From DATIUV01 sp049322755 (GTDB taxonomy: Bacteria; Pseudomonadota; Gammaproteobacteria; Burkholderiales; UBA6910): a stretch of 64,000 bases of DNA. Made by a program: the position numbers and the translations under genes. How positions within the stretch are numbered: the first letter of the stretch is position 1; each line of letters begins with the position of its first letter. Positions 1 through 9,949 of this stretch are shown piece by piece. Location: assembly GCA_049322755.1 (NCBI GenBank), contig JBMOQX010000040.1, positions 1-64,000 on the forward strand. Reading direction: 5' to 3'. Below the pieces are notes generated by a model. It saw nothing but the letters and a program-made list of their open reading frames with translations. It did no database searches and was not told where the DNA came from.

Positions 1-283
1 TACCTTGCCCGCTCGCCCTGCTCGGCACCGCCTCATATCCGGTTCTTGTCCATCGGCTCGCGGTTTCGCTCCACGCTTCCTCCCCACAATCGGTCGCCCT
101 CATGCAGTTGCGCTTCGCTTCGTTCGCTGTGGTCAACTCACGGGAGGACTTCCACCTCCAAGATCGCACCCATGCTGGGCGCACAAGGAAAAGCGCGCCG
201 GCGCCGGCGCGCGTGGAAACCCGGAGAATGTCTATTTTACTGCCCGCAGATAGATCGCGCGCAGCGCGGGAAGTTCGTCCCCG
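1..283. other. gene-poor left edge with a 20-bp palindrome
   Basis: No convincing gene is seen. Short open frames exist on the plus strand but have no recognisable domain. A perfect 20-bp palindrome made only of G and C lies at 193-212 (arms GCGCGCCGGC and its complement) and could be a transcription-stop hairpin or a site left by a mobile element. The text from about 90 to 185 resembles non-coding sequence I associate with the margins of transposable elements, but this is only an impression. Confidence 0.3.
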
Positions 284-1168
284 CTACTTGAGGCCGGCCT
301 CCTCGGAGACCGCCAGCGCGATCGCCGACCAGTCCAGGTTGGCGCGCCCGCGCGCGACTCCCGAGAGCAGCCGGTCGTAGACCAGGCTCGCCAGCGGCAT
401 CGGCGCCTGCACACCGGCGGCGGCGTCCAGCACCAGGTTGACGTCCTTCAGCCCCAGCGCCATGCGGAAGCCGGCCGGCTGGTACTGCTCGCAGGCGACG
501 ATGCGGCCGTAGTTCTGGTAGACCGGGCAGCCGAACACCGTTTCGCCGAACATGCCCAGCAACTGCTCGCGGTCGATCCCGTACTTCTGTCCCAGCGCGG
601 CGGCCTCTCCCAGCGCCTCGATCGCGCTCAAGATGAGAAAATTGCCGGCCAGCTTGACCACGTTGGCGGCATGGGGCTCCTCGCCGAAGTCGTACACGCC
701 CTGGCCCATCGCATCCAGCACGGGTCTGACGCGCGCCTTGGCCGCAGCCGGACCGGAGGCGCAGATCCACAGCTTCTTCGCCGCCGCCGCGTCGGGCCGG
801 CCGAACACCGGCGCCGCCAGGTAGCTGCCGCCGTAACCGGCGTGGAGGGCGGCCAGCCGGCGCGAGGCGTCCGGCGACACCGTGCTCATCGACACGTGCA
901 CGCCGGCGCCCAGCGCCTGGGCAAAGCCGTCGCTGCCCGCGGTCACCTCGTGCAGCGCGCGGTCGTCGGACACCATGGTGATCACGATACCGCCCGGCAC
1001 CGCCGCCTCCCGCGGCGTCTTTGCGAACGTCGCCCCGGCTTCCAGCAGCGGCTTCGCCTTCGCCGCATCGCGGTTGTACGCGCTCACCTTGAACCCGGCG
1101 GCGAGAAGGTTCCTCGCCATCGGCTCGCCCATGCGGCCGAGGCCGATAAAGCCTACGGTGTCTCTCAT
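284..1168 (-). CDS. NAD(P)-dependent oxidoreductase, 3-hydroxyisobutyrate dehydrogenase family
   Basis: Predicted soluble dehydrogenase of 294 residues. It opens with a Rossmann motif (GFIGLGRMGEPMARNL, residues about 5-20) and has the family's catalytic-lysine helix (NVVKLAGNFL, about residue 170), so oxidation of a beta-hydroxyacid or reduction of a semialdehyde is expected. The usual substrate loop DxPVSGG reads AAPVFGRPDAA, which places it in the divergent branch of the family, so the substrate cannot be named. The start is the ATG whose product begins MRDTVGF, because the frame upstream carries no homology. It is the last gene of five on the same strand, with gaps of 20-45 bases, and may be co-transcribed with them. 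Confidence 0.85.
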   Translation of the reverse strand: MRDTVGFIGLGRMGEPMARNLLAAGFKVSAYNRDAAKAKPLLEAGATFAKTPREAAVPGGIVITMVSDDRALHEVTAGSDGFAQALGAGVHVSMSTVSPDASRRLAALHAGYGGSYLAAPVFGRPDAAAAKKLWICASGPAAAKARVRPVLDAMGQGVYDFGEEPHAANVVKLAGNFLILSAIEALGEAAALGQKYGIDREQLLGMFGETVFGCPVYQNYGRIVACEQYQPAGFRMALGLKDVNLVLDAAAGVQAPMPLASLVYDRLLSGVARGRANLDWSAIALAVSEEAGLK

Positions 1169-1200
1169 GCGTTTCCTTTTTTCCGTTGTGGTTACCCGCT

Positions 1201-1653
1201 TTACGCGATCGGCAAGTAGGCGTAGCCGCGATTCTGGAGCGCGATGGCGTTGACGAAGACGTTCTCCTCGATCTGGAGCCCCGGCAGCAGGTTGTCGGCG
1301 CCGATGCGGCAGCGCTCCATGGCGATGCCGCAGACTTCGACCCGTGCGCCCGCCGCCACCGCCTGCGAAAGCGCCGCGCGCGCCGGCGCCAGCGCGTCGT
1401 CGCTGGCCGGATCGAACTTGGTGCCGGCGAGCGTGCGCGAGGCGAACTGGGTCGCCGGGCCGTGCAGCAGCACGACGAAGTCCGGCGCGATGCCCTGGGC
1501 GCGGAAGCTCTCCAGCGCGTGCAGCAGCAGCCCGACGCGGTCGGCGAAGCGGCGCGCGTCGCCGGTGGTGATGTCCCAGACGGCCCGCGCATTGGCAAGC
1601 CCGGTGCAGTCGTCGATCATGATGGAAACGTTGCCCGGCGTTCGAAAGCACAA
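1201..1653 (-). CDS. DsrE-family small protein
   Basis: About 140-150 residues with a DsrE/DsrF-like alpha/beta pattern: an N-terminal strand, a helix with VGLLLHALESF, then a strand FVVLLHGPAT and a Cys-containing strand VEVCGIAMERC. Family members act in sulfur relay or are orphan proteins, and a single copy without dsrF or dsrH does not show which. The start is uncertain: 1653 gives 150 residues, while an in-frame ATG at 1620 (MIDDCTG) gives 139 and fits the fold better. Neither has a strong ribosome binding site. It sits 32 bases before the dehydrogenase at 284-1168. Confidence 0.7.
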   Translation of the reverse strand: MCFRTPGNVSIMIDDCTGLANARAVWDITTGDARRFADRVGLLLHALESFRAQGIAPDFVVLLHGPATQFASRTLAGTKFDPASDDALAPARAALSQAVAAGARVEVCGIAMERCRIGADNLLPGLQIEENVFVNAIALQNRGYAYLPIA

Positions 1654-1698
1654 CGATAGCCGCTCGCGGGCGGCGGCGGAAGCAGGACAGCCGTCGCC

Positions 1699-2085
1699 TC
1701 AGCCGAACAGCCCGCGCAGCTCCGGCACCAGGCCGCCCTCGCGGCCGGTGACGATGAAGCGCCGCGGCGGGCCCAGCTCGATGTAGCGCGCCAGCGCCCG
1801 CTGCCGGCGCGGTGAGAGCGCGTGGGCACCATAGATGACGAAGGTGCGCTCGCCGCCCAGGAACGGATAGACGATCACGAGCCCGCGCAGGTCGGAGAGG
1901 CCTCGCCAACCGCAGAAGTCGCGTGCGGCGTCGAACTCGAAGGTGTCGCGAGGGGTGAGGCGCCGCGCCTGCAGCAGCGCCAGCTGCCGCGCCGGCCTCG
2001 GGTCGTCGTGCTCGGGGAAGAACTTCGGTGCGAACGTGGCGATGCGGGCGTCCAGCGCGGCGATCTCGGGCGGCAGCAGCGGCAT
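1699..2085 (-). CDS. hypothetical protein, 128 residues
   Basis: I do not recognise this protein. It starts MPLLPPEIAALDARIATFAP and ends GLVPELRGLFG. It has no signal peptide or membrane span and contains one hydrophobic strand (LRGLVIVYPFLGGERTFVIYG) that looks like the core of a small alpha/beta fold. The start ATG at 2085 is chosen because it lies 20 bases after the stop of the nuclease-like gene at 2106-2870, so the two are probably co-transcribed. No function is proposed. Confidence 0.6.
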   Translation of the reverse strand: MPLLPPEIAALDARIATFAPKFFPEHDDPRPARQLALLQARRLTPRDTFEFDAARDFCGWRGLSDLRGLVIVYPFLGGERTFVIYGAHALSPRRQRALARYIELGPPRRFIVTGREGGLVPELRGLFG

Positions 2086-2105
2086 CGCGGGCTCCCCGTG
2101 ACCCC

Positions 2106-2870
2106 TTACGCGCGGCCGCCGTCGCGGGCGGCGAGGTAGCGGGCCTTCAGCTGCTCCAGCTCGTCGGTGGCCGCCGCCAGCGCCACCGACGGGAGTTCGT
2201 GCACCCAGACCGCGCCCGGGGCGCTCACTTCCACCGCGACGAACACGAAGCGCGGCCGCCTGCCGGTGAGGCGCGTCACCGCTTCCACGTAATGGGCGGC
2301 CTGCAGGTCGTAGCCGTGGCGGACGCGGGTGCCGGCAAAGGCCTCGGGCCGGCAGTCGTAGGTGGTCTTGAGTTCCACGATCACCTCGTCGGTGAAGCAG
2401 TCGGGGCGGGCTTTCCACGCGCCGCCGTGCTCGTCGCGCCAGTAGAGCGAGAGTTCCTTGCGCCCGGTGCGCAGCCACTGCGCCACCGGCTCGCGGGACC
2501 AGGCCTCGATGCCCTCCCGCGCCCTTTGCAGGGCGGCGTACTGCTCGGTGCTGAGCCACGTGCGACGCATGGCGTCCGGCTCGCTCAGGCGGCGGCCCGC
2601 CGGCACGCTGCCATCCAGCGCCAGGTAGTGGTTTTCGAACACGTCCGGCTCCAGCAGGAGCGCGTGCAGCGCGTCCCCCATCACCGAGCCCGGAAACGTC
2701 TCCACCAGGACCGGCAGCCCGGCGGCGAAGCGGCGCAGCATCGAGCTGGAGACGTGGTCGCCGCGCGCCAGGTAGGTCGCCAGCGGCTCGCGCACCGTCT
2801 GCACCGCGTCCGGCGCCGCGGACAACGGGTCGGAAAAACGCCGGTGCGACGGTTTCTGGAGACGGGACAT
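2106..2870 (-). CDS. PD-(D/E)XK nuclease-like protein (RecE/DUF3799 type)
   Basis: 254 residues. The central part carries the PD-(D/E)XK signature: RPDCF followed about ten residues later by VELKTTYD, then a QAAHYVEAV helix typical of RecE/exonuclease VIII-like and DUF3799 proteins. Family members degrade one DNA strand from double-strand ends, in phage or chromosomal recombination. No recT-like annealing partner or phage gene is nearby, so a phage origin is not supported here. The gene is in a five-gene minus-strand run, 39 bases after the Mut7-C gene. Confidence 0.75.
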   Translation of the reverse strand: MSRLQKPSHRRFSDPLSAAPDAVQTVREPLATYLARGDHVSSSMLRRFAAGLPVLVETFPGSVMGDALHALLLEPDVFENHYLALDGSVPAGRRLSEPDAMRRTWLSTEQYAALQRAREGIEAWSREPVAQWLRTGRKELSLYWRDEHGGAWKARPDCFTDEVIVELKTTYDCRPEAFAGTRVRHGYDLQAAHYVEAVTRLTGRRPRFVFVAVEVSAPGAVWVHELPSVALAAATDELEQLKARYLAARDGGRA

Positions 2871-2909
2871 GGGGGCTCGGTCGTCGGGCAGCTCGGTCGG
2901 CGCGCGGCG

Positions 2910-3659
2910 TCAGGCGGCCGCGCGCGGCAGGTAGTCCGCCAGCAGCTCGCGCATGCGCGCCCAGTGGCTGCCCTCCCAGAATACGCGTCCGCAGCCGTCG
3001 CAGGTGGAAAAGCGCTGGTGCAGCTCCGCCACGTTCGGCGGCAGGCGCTCCGCCACCTGCGCCTTCTCGATCGGCCGCAGCGGCCGGTTGCAGTGCAGGC
3101 ACAGGGTCAGCGGCCGGGCGTCGGCACCCAGCTGCAGCCGCTCGACGATCTCGCGCAGCTGCTCCTGGGGCTTCAGCGCATGGACGAAGCAGCCGTGGGT
3201 GATGTCGCGCGTCTTCAGCAACTCCTTGTCGCGCGAGAGCACGATGCGCCCGTCCTCGCGCGCCAGGCGGCGGATGTCGTCGTCGTGGAAGCCGTTGTCG
3301 AACAGCGTGTCGAAGCCCAGCATGCGCAGCAGCCGCGCCAGCCCGCCGAGATGCGCGTCGGCGATGAAGCGCGGGCGCCGCAGCGGCGCCTCGCGAACCT
3401 GCAGCAGGGGGCGGACGTCGAACGCCTCGAACTTGGGATACACGCTGACGCGGTCGCCCTCCCGCAGGATGCGGGAGAAACCCACCGGCTCGCCGTTCAC
3501 CAGGATCACCTCCACCTCGGTGTGGGGCACGCCGAGCGCCTCGATGGCGTTCTTCACCGTCGCCGCCCGCGCGCAGGCGTAGTCGAACTCGCGCTTGCGG
3601 CGGTCCGGCGCGAGGAAGTCGTTGAGCTCCTCGTAGAAGCGGAAGCGGGCAACAGCCAT
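2910..3659 (-). CDS. Mut7-C RNase domain protein with N-terminal ubiquitin-like fold
   Basis: About 249 residues. Residues 1-80 look like the MoaD/ThiS-type ubiquitin-fold domain that often precedes Mut7-C. The Mut7-C PIN-like domain follows (FIADAHLGGLARLLRMLGFD, IVLSRDKELL with acidic residues), and the C-terminus has a zinc ribbon with two CxxC pairs (CLHCNRP and CDGCGRV). Such proteins are predicted ribonucleases. The start at 3659 (MAVARFRFYEE) is preferred to a GTG eight codons upstream. It is the first gene of the minus-strand run down to 284. Confidence 0.85.
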   Translation of the reverse strand: MAVARFRFYEELNDFLAPDRRKREFDYACARAATVKNAIEALGVPHTEVEVILVNGEPVGFSRILREGDRVSVYPKFEAFDVRPLLQVREAPLRRPRFIADAHLGGLARLLRMLGFDTLFDNGFHDDDIRRLAREDGRIVLSRDKELLKTRDITHGCFVHALKPQEQLREIVERLQLGADARPLTLCLHCNRPLRPIEKAQVAERLPPNVAELHQRFSTCDGCGRVFWEGSHWARMRELLADYLPRAAA

Positions 3660-3700
3660 GGCGGAGCAGGTCCTGGTCCCCATTCTAGCGCCGCCCGCGG

Positions 3701-3938
3701 CCCGGCGGCCCCGCCAAGGCCGCCACCGGCGATCTGTCGATCATGGCCTCGGGGGGCGCCGGCGGCGTTCGCCAAGGCCCGGGCGGTGCTGGGCGCCATC
3801 GCCGCCCGGGTCTACCGCCTGGGCGACGCCCCCGGCATGGGTTCCAGGGTGAAGATGGTGAACCAGCTGCTCGCCGGCGTGCACATCGCCGCCGCCGAGG
3901 CGATGGCGCTCAGCATCCGCGCGGGCGCCGATCCGCCG
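3701..3938 (+). pseudogene. fragment of an L-threonate dehydrogenase (LtnD)-type gene
   Basis: Internal remnant of a second 3-hydroxyisobutyrate-dehydrogenase-family gene on the plus strand. One frame reads PGGPAKAATGDLSIMASG (from 3701). After a one- or two-base shift near 3755 another frame reads AFAKARAVLGAIAARVYRLG and then KMVNQLLAGVHIAAAEAMAL up to 3938. Both ends of the gene are missing, and homology stops exactly at the Lon stop codon. The wording differs from the intact family member at 284-1168 and is closer to the LtnD/YgbJ branch. It is non-functional. Confidence 0.8.
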
Positions 3939-6379
<2,441 letters not shown>

Positions 6380-6383
<4 letters not shown>

Positions 6384-6787
6384 GCGCGTTTCCTCAGAGT
6401 GAGCGTCAGGCAGCCGTTGGCGAGCTCGCGCCCGACCAGGGTCAGCGGCGCCCCCGACAGCTCGATGCGGCGCTCGAAGCGCCCATGGGGAATCTCCAGC
6501 CGGTGCAGGACCGCGGCGTCGCCGGCGGGGGGCAGCCGGCGCAATCCGGCCACCACCAGCGCGGTGCCGTCGATCAGCACTTCCACGTCCTGCGGCGCGA
6601 CGCCGGGCAGCGCCACGGTAATGGTGACCTGCCGGCCGTCCTCCACCACGTCCACGGGCGGCTCCCAGCTGGGCCGGCGCGCGCGTGACGGCCCCAGCCG
6701 GAAGAACTGGCGCTGCATGTTCTCGGCCTGGGTCAGCAGGTCGAGGGCGTGGGCCCACATCCGGGTCCGGGGATCGTTCTCGCTCAT
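6380..6787 (-). CDS. small heat shock protein, Hsp20/alpha-crystallin family
   Basis: 135 residues with an alpha-crystallin domain: PPVDVVEDGRQVTITVALPG (residues about 43-62), VEVLIDGTALVVAG, then FERRIELSG and a final strand NGCLTLTLRKRA. These ATP-independent chaperones hold unfolded proteins. It overlaps the Lon start by four bases and lies 53 bases downstream of a sigma-32-like promoter, so chaperone and protease are likely made together on heat or protein stress. The N-terminal arm and C-terminal tail are short, and no IxI motif is evident at the end. Confidence 0.92.
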
Positions 6788-6839
6788 GGGTCGTTGGGCC
6801 TGGATGCCGCCGCCCAGGTGGCGACGGCGTTCAGCCTGT

Positions 6840-6868
6840 TAGATGGGCACGATCAGCCGGCAATTCAA
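6840..6868 (-). promoter_or_regulatory. sigma-32-type heat-shock promoter for hsp20-lon
   Basis: On the minus strand TTGAAT (6868-6863) is followed after 15 bases by CCCATCTA (6847-6840). The known heat-shock consensus is CTTGAA, 13-17 bases, CCCCATnTA. Position and direction fit transcription into the Hsp20 gene, whose ATG is at 6787. Confidence 0.75.
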
Positions 6869-7192
6869 TGCAAGGTTGTAGACCGCTGAATCGATGAGCT
6901 TAATTCGAGCGTCGACGACCTCGGCGCGGGCTTGGCTACAATTCGGATGGCATCGGCGACGAGAATCCGAAAATGACACGATCCCGTGTAGCGCGACAGA
7001 TGGTTTGCGACCTCACGACAGATGGTTTGCTTCGGTCGCGCTGTACCACATCGTGAAATATTGGGATAGGACGGCAAAGAATGGGGAGTCCAACGACCCC
7101 CTGAAATAGGGGTCTTAAACCCCGTTACACCCCCTACCCAGGGGGCCAAACGGGGGCCGCCGGATTGAGTCCGTCGGCCCCTGTTGCGGTGC
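6869..7192. other. lower-GC intergenic stretch with direct repeat and small hairpin
   Basis: No gene is supported. The stretch is clearly lower in GC than its surroundings. The 15-mer CGACAGATGGTTTGC occurs twice, at 6994-7008 and 7016-7030. A short hairpin with arms GACCCC (7095-7100) and GGGGTC (7109-7114) follows, then C-rich text to the cut end of the carboxyltransferase at 7193. This looks like the trace of an insertion or rearrangement that removed the 3' end of that gene, but no insertion-sequence ends are recognised. Confidence 0.4.
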
Positions 7193-8308
7193 TCAGCCGC
7201 CGTCCGAATGGCCGGGGTCGAAGGGCTCGCCGAGGCCCAGCTCGCGCACGTCGATGGCGCCGCCGTAGATCATCGGGTTGTTGGCAATGATCCCCACCAC
7301 CTTCCCGTTCATCCGCGCCAGGCAGGTGATCACGGCCTTGCCGAAGGTGGGCTGGATCTCGAACAGCGAGCCCCGGTCCGCCACCAGCGACACCAGCCGG
7401 CGCATGTCGTAGGGCTTGCGCCGGTCCTTGGGCACGATGCGGATCAGCTCGTCCTCGACGCGGTCCGGCGCATCGCCGGTGTCCACCACCGGCGGCAGCT
7501 CCCAGACGTTCTGCGGCATGTAGGAGAGGTAGCGGCGGATCATGGCGAAGCACTCGGCTTCGCTCTTCGCCACGTTGTCGATGGTGCCGGCGGTATCCAC
7601 CGCCAGCTTCGGCCCGCCGAGCTCCTCCTTGGTGATCTTCTGCCCCAGCGAGCGCTCCACCACCGGCGGGCCGGCGGCGAACACCTGGCTCAAGTCCTTC
7701 ACCATCACCGACCAGTGGGACAGGATCGCGCGCCCCGCGGGCCCGCCGGCGGCGGTGCCCATCACCGCGCACACCACCGGCACCGTGCCCATCAGCGCCA
7801 CCGACTGCTCGAAACCGTGCACGCCGGGGAACACCGCGTGGCCGCGGCGCGTGATCGAGGTCACCGAACCGCCGGCGCCGTCGATCAGGTTCACCAGCGG
7901 AATGCGGTAGTGGAACGCCAGGTCCTCGACGAAGCCGCCTTGGCCGCCCTTCTTGCGGTCGCCGCTCCAGCTGGTTCCGCCGCGCACGGTGAAGTCCTCG
8001 CCCCCCACCGCCACCGGGCGGCCGTCGATGCGCCCGAGCCCCATCACGTAGGGCGCCGGCGTGACGCCGGTCAGCTTCTCGCCGTCGTAGTGCCCTTGAC
8101 CGGTGAGCCGGCCCACCTCCTGGAACGAGCCCTCGTCCAGCAGGCCGCCGATGCGCTCGCGCACCGTGAGGCGGCCCTGCGCGTGGTGCTTCGCCACCGC
8201 TTCGGCGCCGCCCAGCTTCTCGGCCTGGGCGCGGCGGAACCTCAGCTCCTCGGCCTCGGCTTCCCAGCCCGGCGACTGGCCCGGATCATCCACGCGTCGG
8301 TCCCCCAT
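7193..8308 (-). pseudogene. acyl-CoA carboxyltransferase (PccB type), C-terminally truncated
   Basis: 371 residues against about 510-530 for the family. The N-terminal crotonase-like domain is intact (ARERIGGLLDEGSF equivalent VRERIGGLLDEGSFQEVG, residues about 48-65, and IDGAGGSVTS). The C-terminal domain runs to GIIANNPMIYGGAIDV and then changes to an unrelated tail (RELGLGEPFDPGHSDGG). The last 150 or so residues, which help bind biotin, are missing. No continuation is found in other frames down to 7100. It is the last gene of the carboxylase operon. It may be dead, or retained as a partial partner of the complete subunit at 9950-11509. Confidence 0.75.
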
Positions 8309-8332
8309 GCCCTCGCACTCCGCGCGCGGCGC

Positions 8333-8554
8333 TCATTCCTCGAGCACCGCCACCGCCTGGCCCTCGGTCACCGGCACGCCCTCCTGCACCAGGAGCTGGC
8401 GCAGGGTGCCGCCGTCCTCGGCGATCACCGGGATTTCCATCTTCATCGACTCCAGGATCATGATGGTGTCGCCGGGCTCCAGCCTCTGGCCCACTTCGGT
8501 CACGATCTTCCACACCGATCCGGTGACTTCGGACTTCGCTTCGTACATCGCCAA
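8333..8554 (-). CDS. biotin carboxyl carrier protein (biotinyl domain)
   Basis: 73 residues forming just one biotinyl domain. The biotin attachment motif is ESMKMEIP (lysine at about residue 38), with the mirrored strand pattern PVTEGQAVAVLEE at the end. It carries CO2 as carboxybiotin between the biotin carboxylase encoded just upstream (8592-9947) and a carboxyltransferase. Stand-alone carriers this small resemble those of decarboxylase and some acyl-CoA carboxylase systems, where the domain is not fused to the carboxylase. Confidence 0.92.
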   Translation of the reverse strand: MAMYEAKSEVTGSVWKIVTEVGQRLEPGDTIMILESMKMEIPVIAEDGGTLRQLLVQEGVPVTEGQAVAVLEE

Positions 8555-8591
8555 GACGCGCTCCTCGGTGGCTCGTTGGTCGGTTGCCGCT

Positions 8592-9947
8592 TCAGGCCGC
8601 CCGCGCCAGCACGTCCGCGGTGAGGCCGGTGTGCACGCGGCCGGCGCGAAACTCGTCCGAACGCAGGATGCCCGTCAGCGCGGGAATGTTGTTCTTCACG
8701 CCGTCGATGGCGAACGCCTCCAGCGCGTCGCAGAGGCGGTCGATGGCCCGGGCGCGGGTGGCCGCGTGCACGATCACCTTCGCCAGCAACGGATCGTAAT
8801 GGGGCGTCACGTCCTGGCCCTCGCGGTAGCCGGTCTCGATGCGCACCCCGGCGTCCTGCGGCGGGCGGAAGATTTTCAGCTTCCCCGGTGACGGGAAGAA
8901 GCGCTTCGGGTCCTCGGCGTAGACGCGCGCCTGGATCGCGTGGCCCTGCACCGCGACGTTTCCCGGGAGTATGGCGGCGAGCCGCTCGCCCGCGGCCGAG
9001 CGCACCTGCGCCGCTACCAGGTCGACGCCGGTCACTTCTTCGGTGACGCCGTGCTCCACCTGAAGGCGCGTGTTCATCTCCAGGAAGCTGAACTCGCCGT
9101 CCGGCCCCATCAGCATCTCCACCGTGCCGATGTTGTCGTAGCCCATGGCCTCGAGGGTTCCGGCCACCCGCGTCGCCAGCTGCTCCGCGACGCCGCGGCC
9201 GATGCCGGGGCCCGGCGCCTCCTCGATGATCTTCTGGTGCCGCCGCTGGACCGAGCAGTCGCGCTCGAACAGGTGCGCCACTTGCCCGTGGCGGTCCCCC
9301 AGCACCTGGATCTCGACGTGGCGCGGGCGTTCGATCAGCCGTTCGAGGTAGACCTCGCCGTTGGCGAAGCCGCGCTCGGCCATCGACGCCGCGCGCTCCA
9401 CCGCGGCCACCAGTTCCTCGGGGTTGCGCGCCGGCAGCATGCCGATGCCGCCGCCGCCCGCCGCCGGCTTCACCAGCACCGGGTAGCCGATCGCGGCCGC
9501 CGCCTGGAGCATCGCGTCGCGGTCCTGCACCAGCACCTCGGAGCCGCGCCCCACCGGCAGCCCGTGCTTCGCCGCCAGCTCCCGGGCGCGGGTCTTGTGG
9601 CCCATGGCCTCGATCCAGCGCGGCGACGGACCGATGAAGCGCGCGCCGCTCGCCGTCACCCGCGCCGCGAAGCCGTGGTTCTCCGAAAGGAAGCCGTAGC
9701 CGGGATGCAGCGCATCGGCGTGGGACAGGCGCATGACCTGCATGAGCGCGTCCTGGTTCAGGTAGCTCTCGCGCGCCGGCGCGCCGCCGATGTGGTGGGT
9801 CTCGCTCGCCAGCTCCAGGTAGGGCGCGTGGGCGTCGGCGTCGGAGTAGACCGCCACCGACGGCACGCCCAGCGCGTTCAGCGCCCGCAGCACCCGCGCC
9901 GCCACCGCACCGCGATTGGCCACCACCACCTTGCTGAACGCGCCCAT
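8592..9947 (-). CDS. biotin carboxylase subunit of an acyl-CoA carboxylase
   Basis: 451 residues, the normal length for AccC-type enzymes. It has the N-terminal dinucleotide-like strand VVVANRGAVAARVLRA, the ATP-grasp glycine loop KPAAGGGGIGM (about residue 160), HQKIIEEAPGP, and the active-site run EMNTRLQVEHGVTEE (about residue 290). It uses ATP and bicarbonate to carboxylate biotin on the carrier at 8333-8554. The ATG at 9947 lies two bases after the stop of the carboxyltransferase, so translation is probably coupled. The first glycine-rich motif reads NRGAVAARV instead of the common NRGEIAxRV. Confidence 0.95.
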   Translation of the reverse strand: MGAFSKVVVANRGAVAARVLRALNALGVPSVAVYSDADAHAPYLELASETHHIGGAPARESYLNQDALMQVMRLSHADALHPGYGFLSENHGFAARVTASGARFIGPSPRWIEAMGHKTRARELAAKHGLPVGRGSEVLVQDRDAMLQAAAAIGYPVLVKPAAGGGGIGMLPARNPEELVAAVERAASMAERGFANGEVYLERLIERPRHVEIQVLGDRHGQVAHLFERDCSVQRRHQKIIEEAPGPGIGRGVAEQLATRVAGTLEAMGYDNIGTVEMLMGPDGEFSFLEMNTRLQVEHGVTEEVTGVDLVAAQVRSAAGERLAAILPGNVAVQGHAIQARVYAEDPKRFFPSPGKLKIFRPPQDAGVRIETGYREGQDVTPHYDPLLAKVIVHAATRARAIDRLCDALEAFAIDGVKNNIPALTGILRSDEFRAGRVHTGLTADVLARAA

Positions 9948-9949
9948 GG

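Noticed and set aside
2106..2870. Prophage remnant suggested by the RecE-like nuclease
   Set aside because: Neighbours are ordinary chromosomal genes; there is no annealase, integrase, attachment repeat or structural phage gene.
6865..7149. 94-codon minus-strand open frame in the low-GC gap
   Set aside because: No ribosome site and no recognisable sequence, and it crosses the direct repeat and hairpin. It is likely chance.
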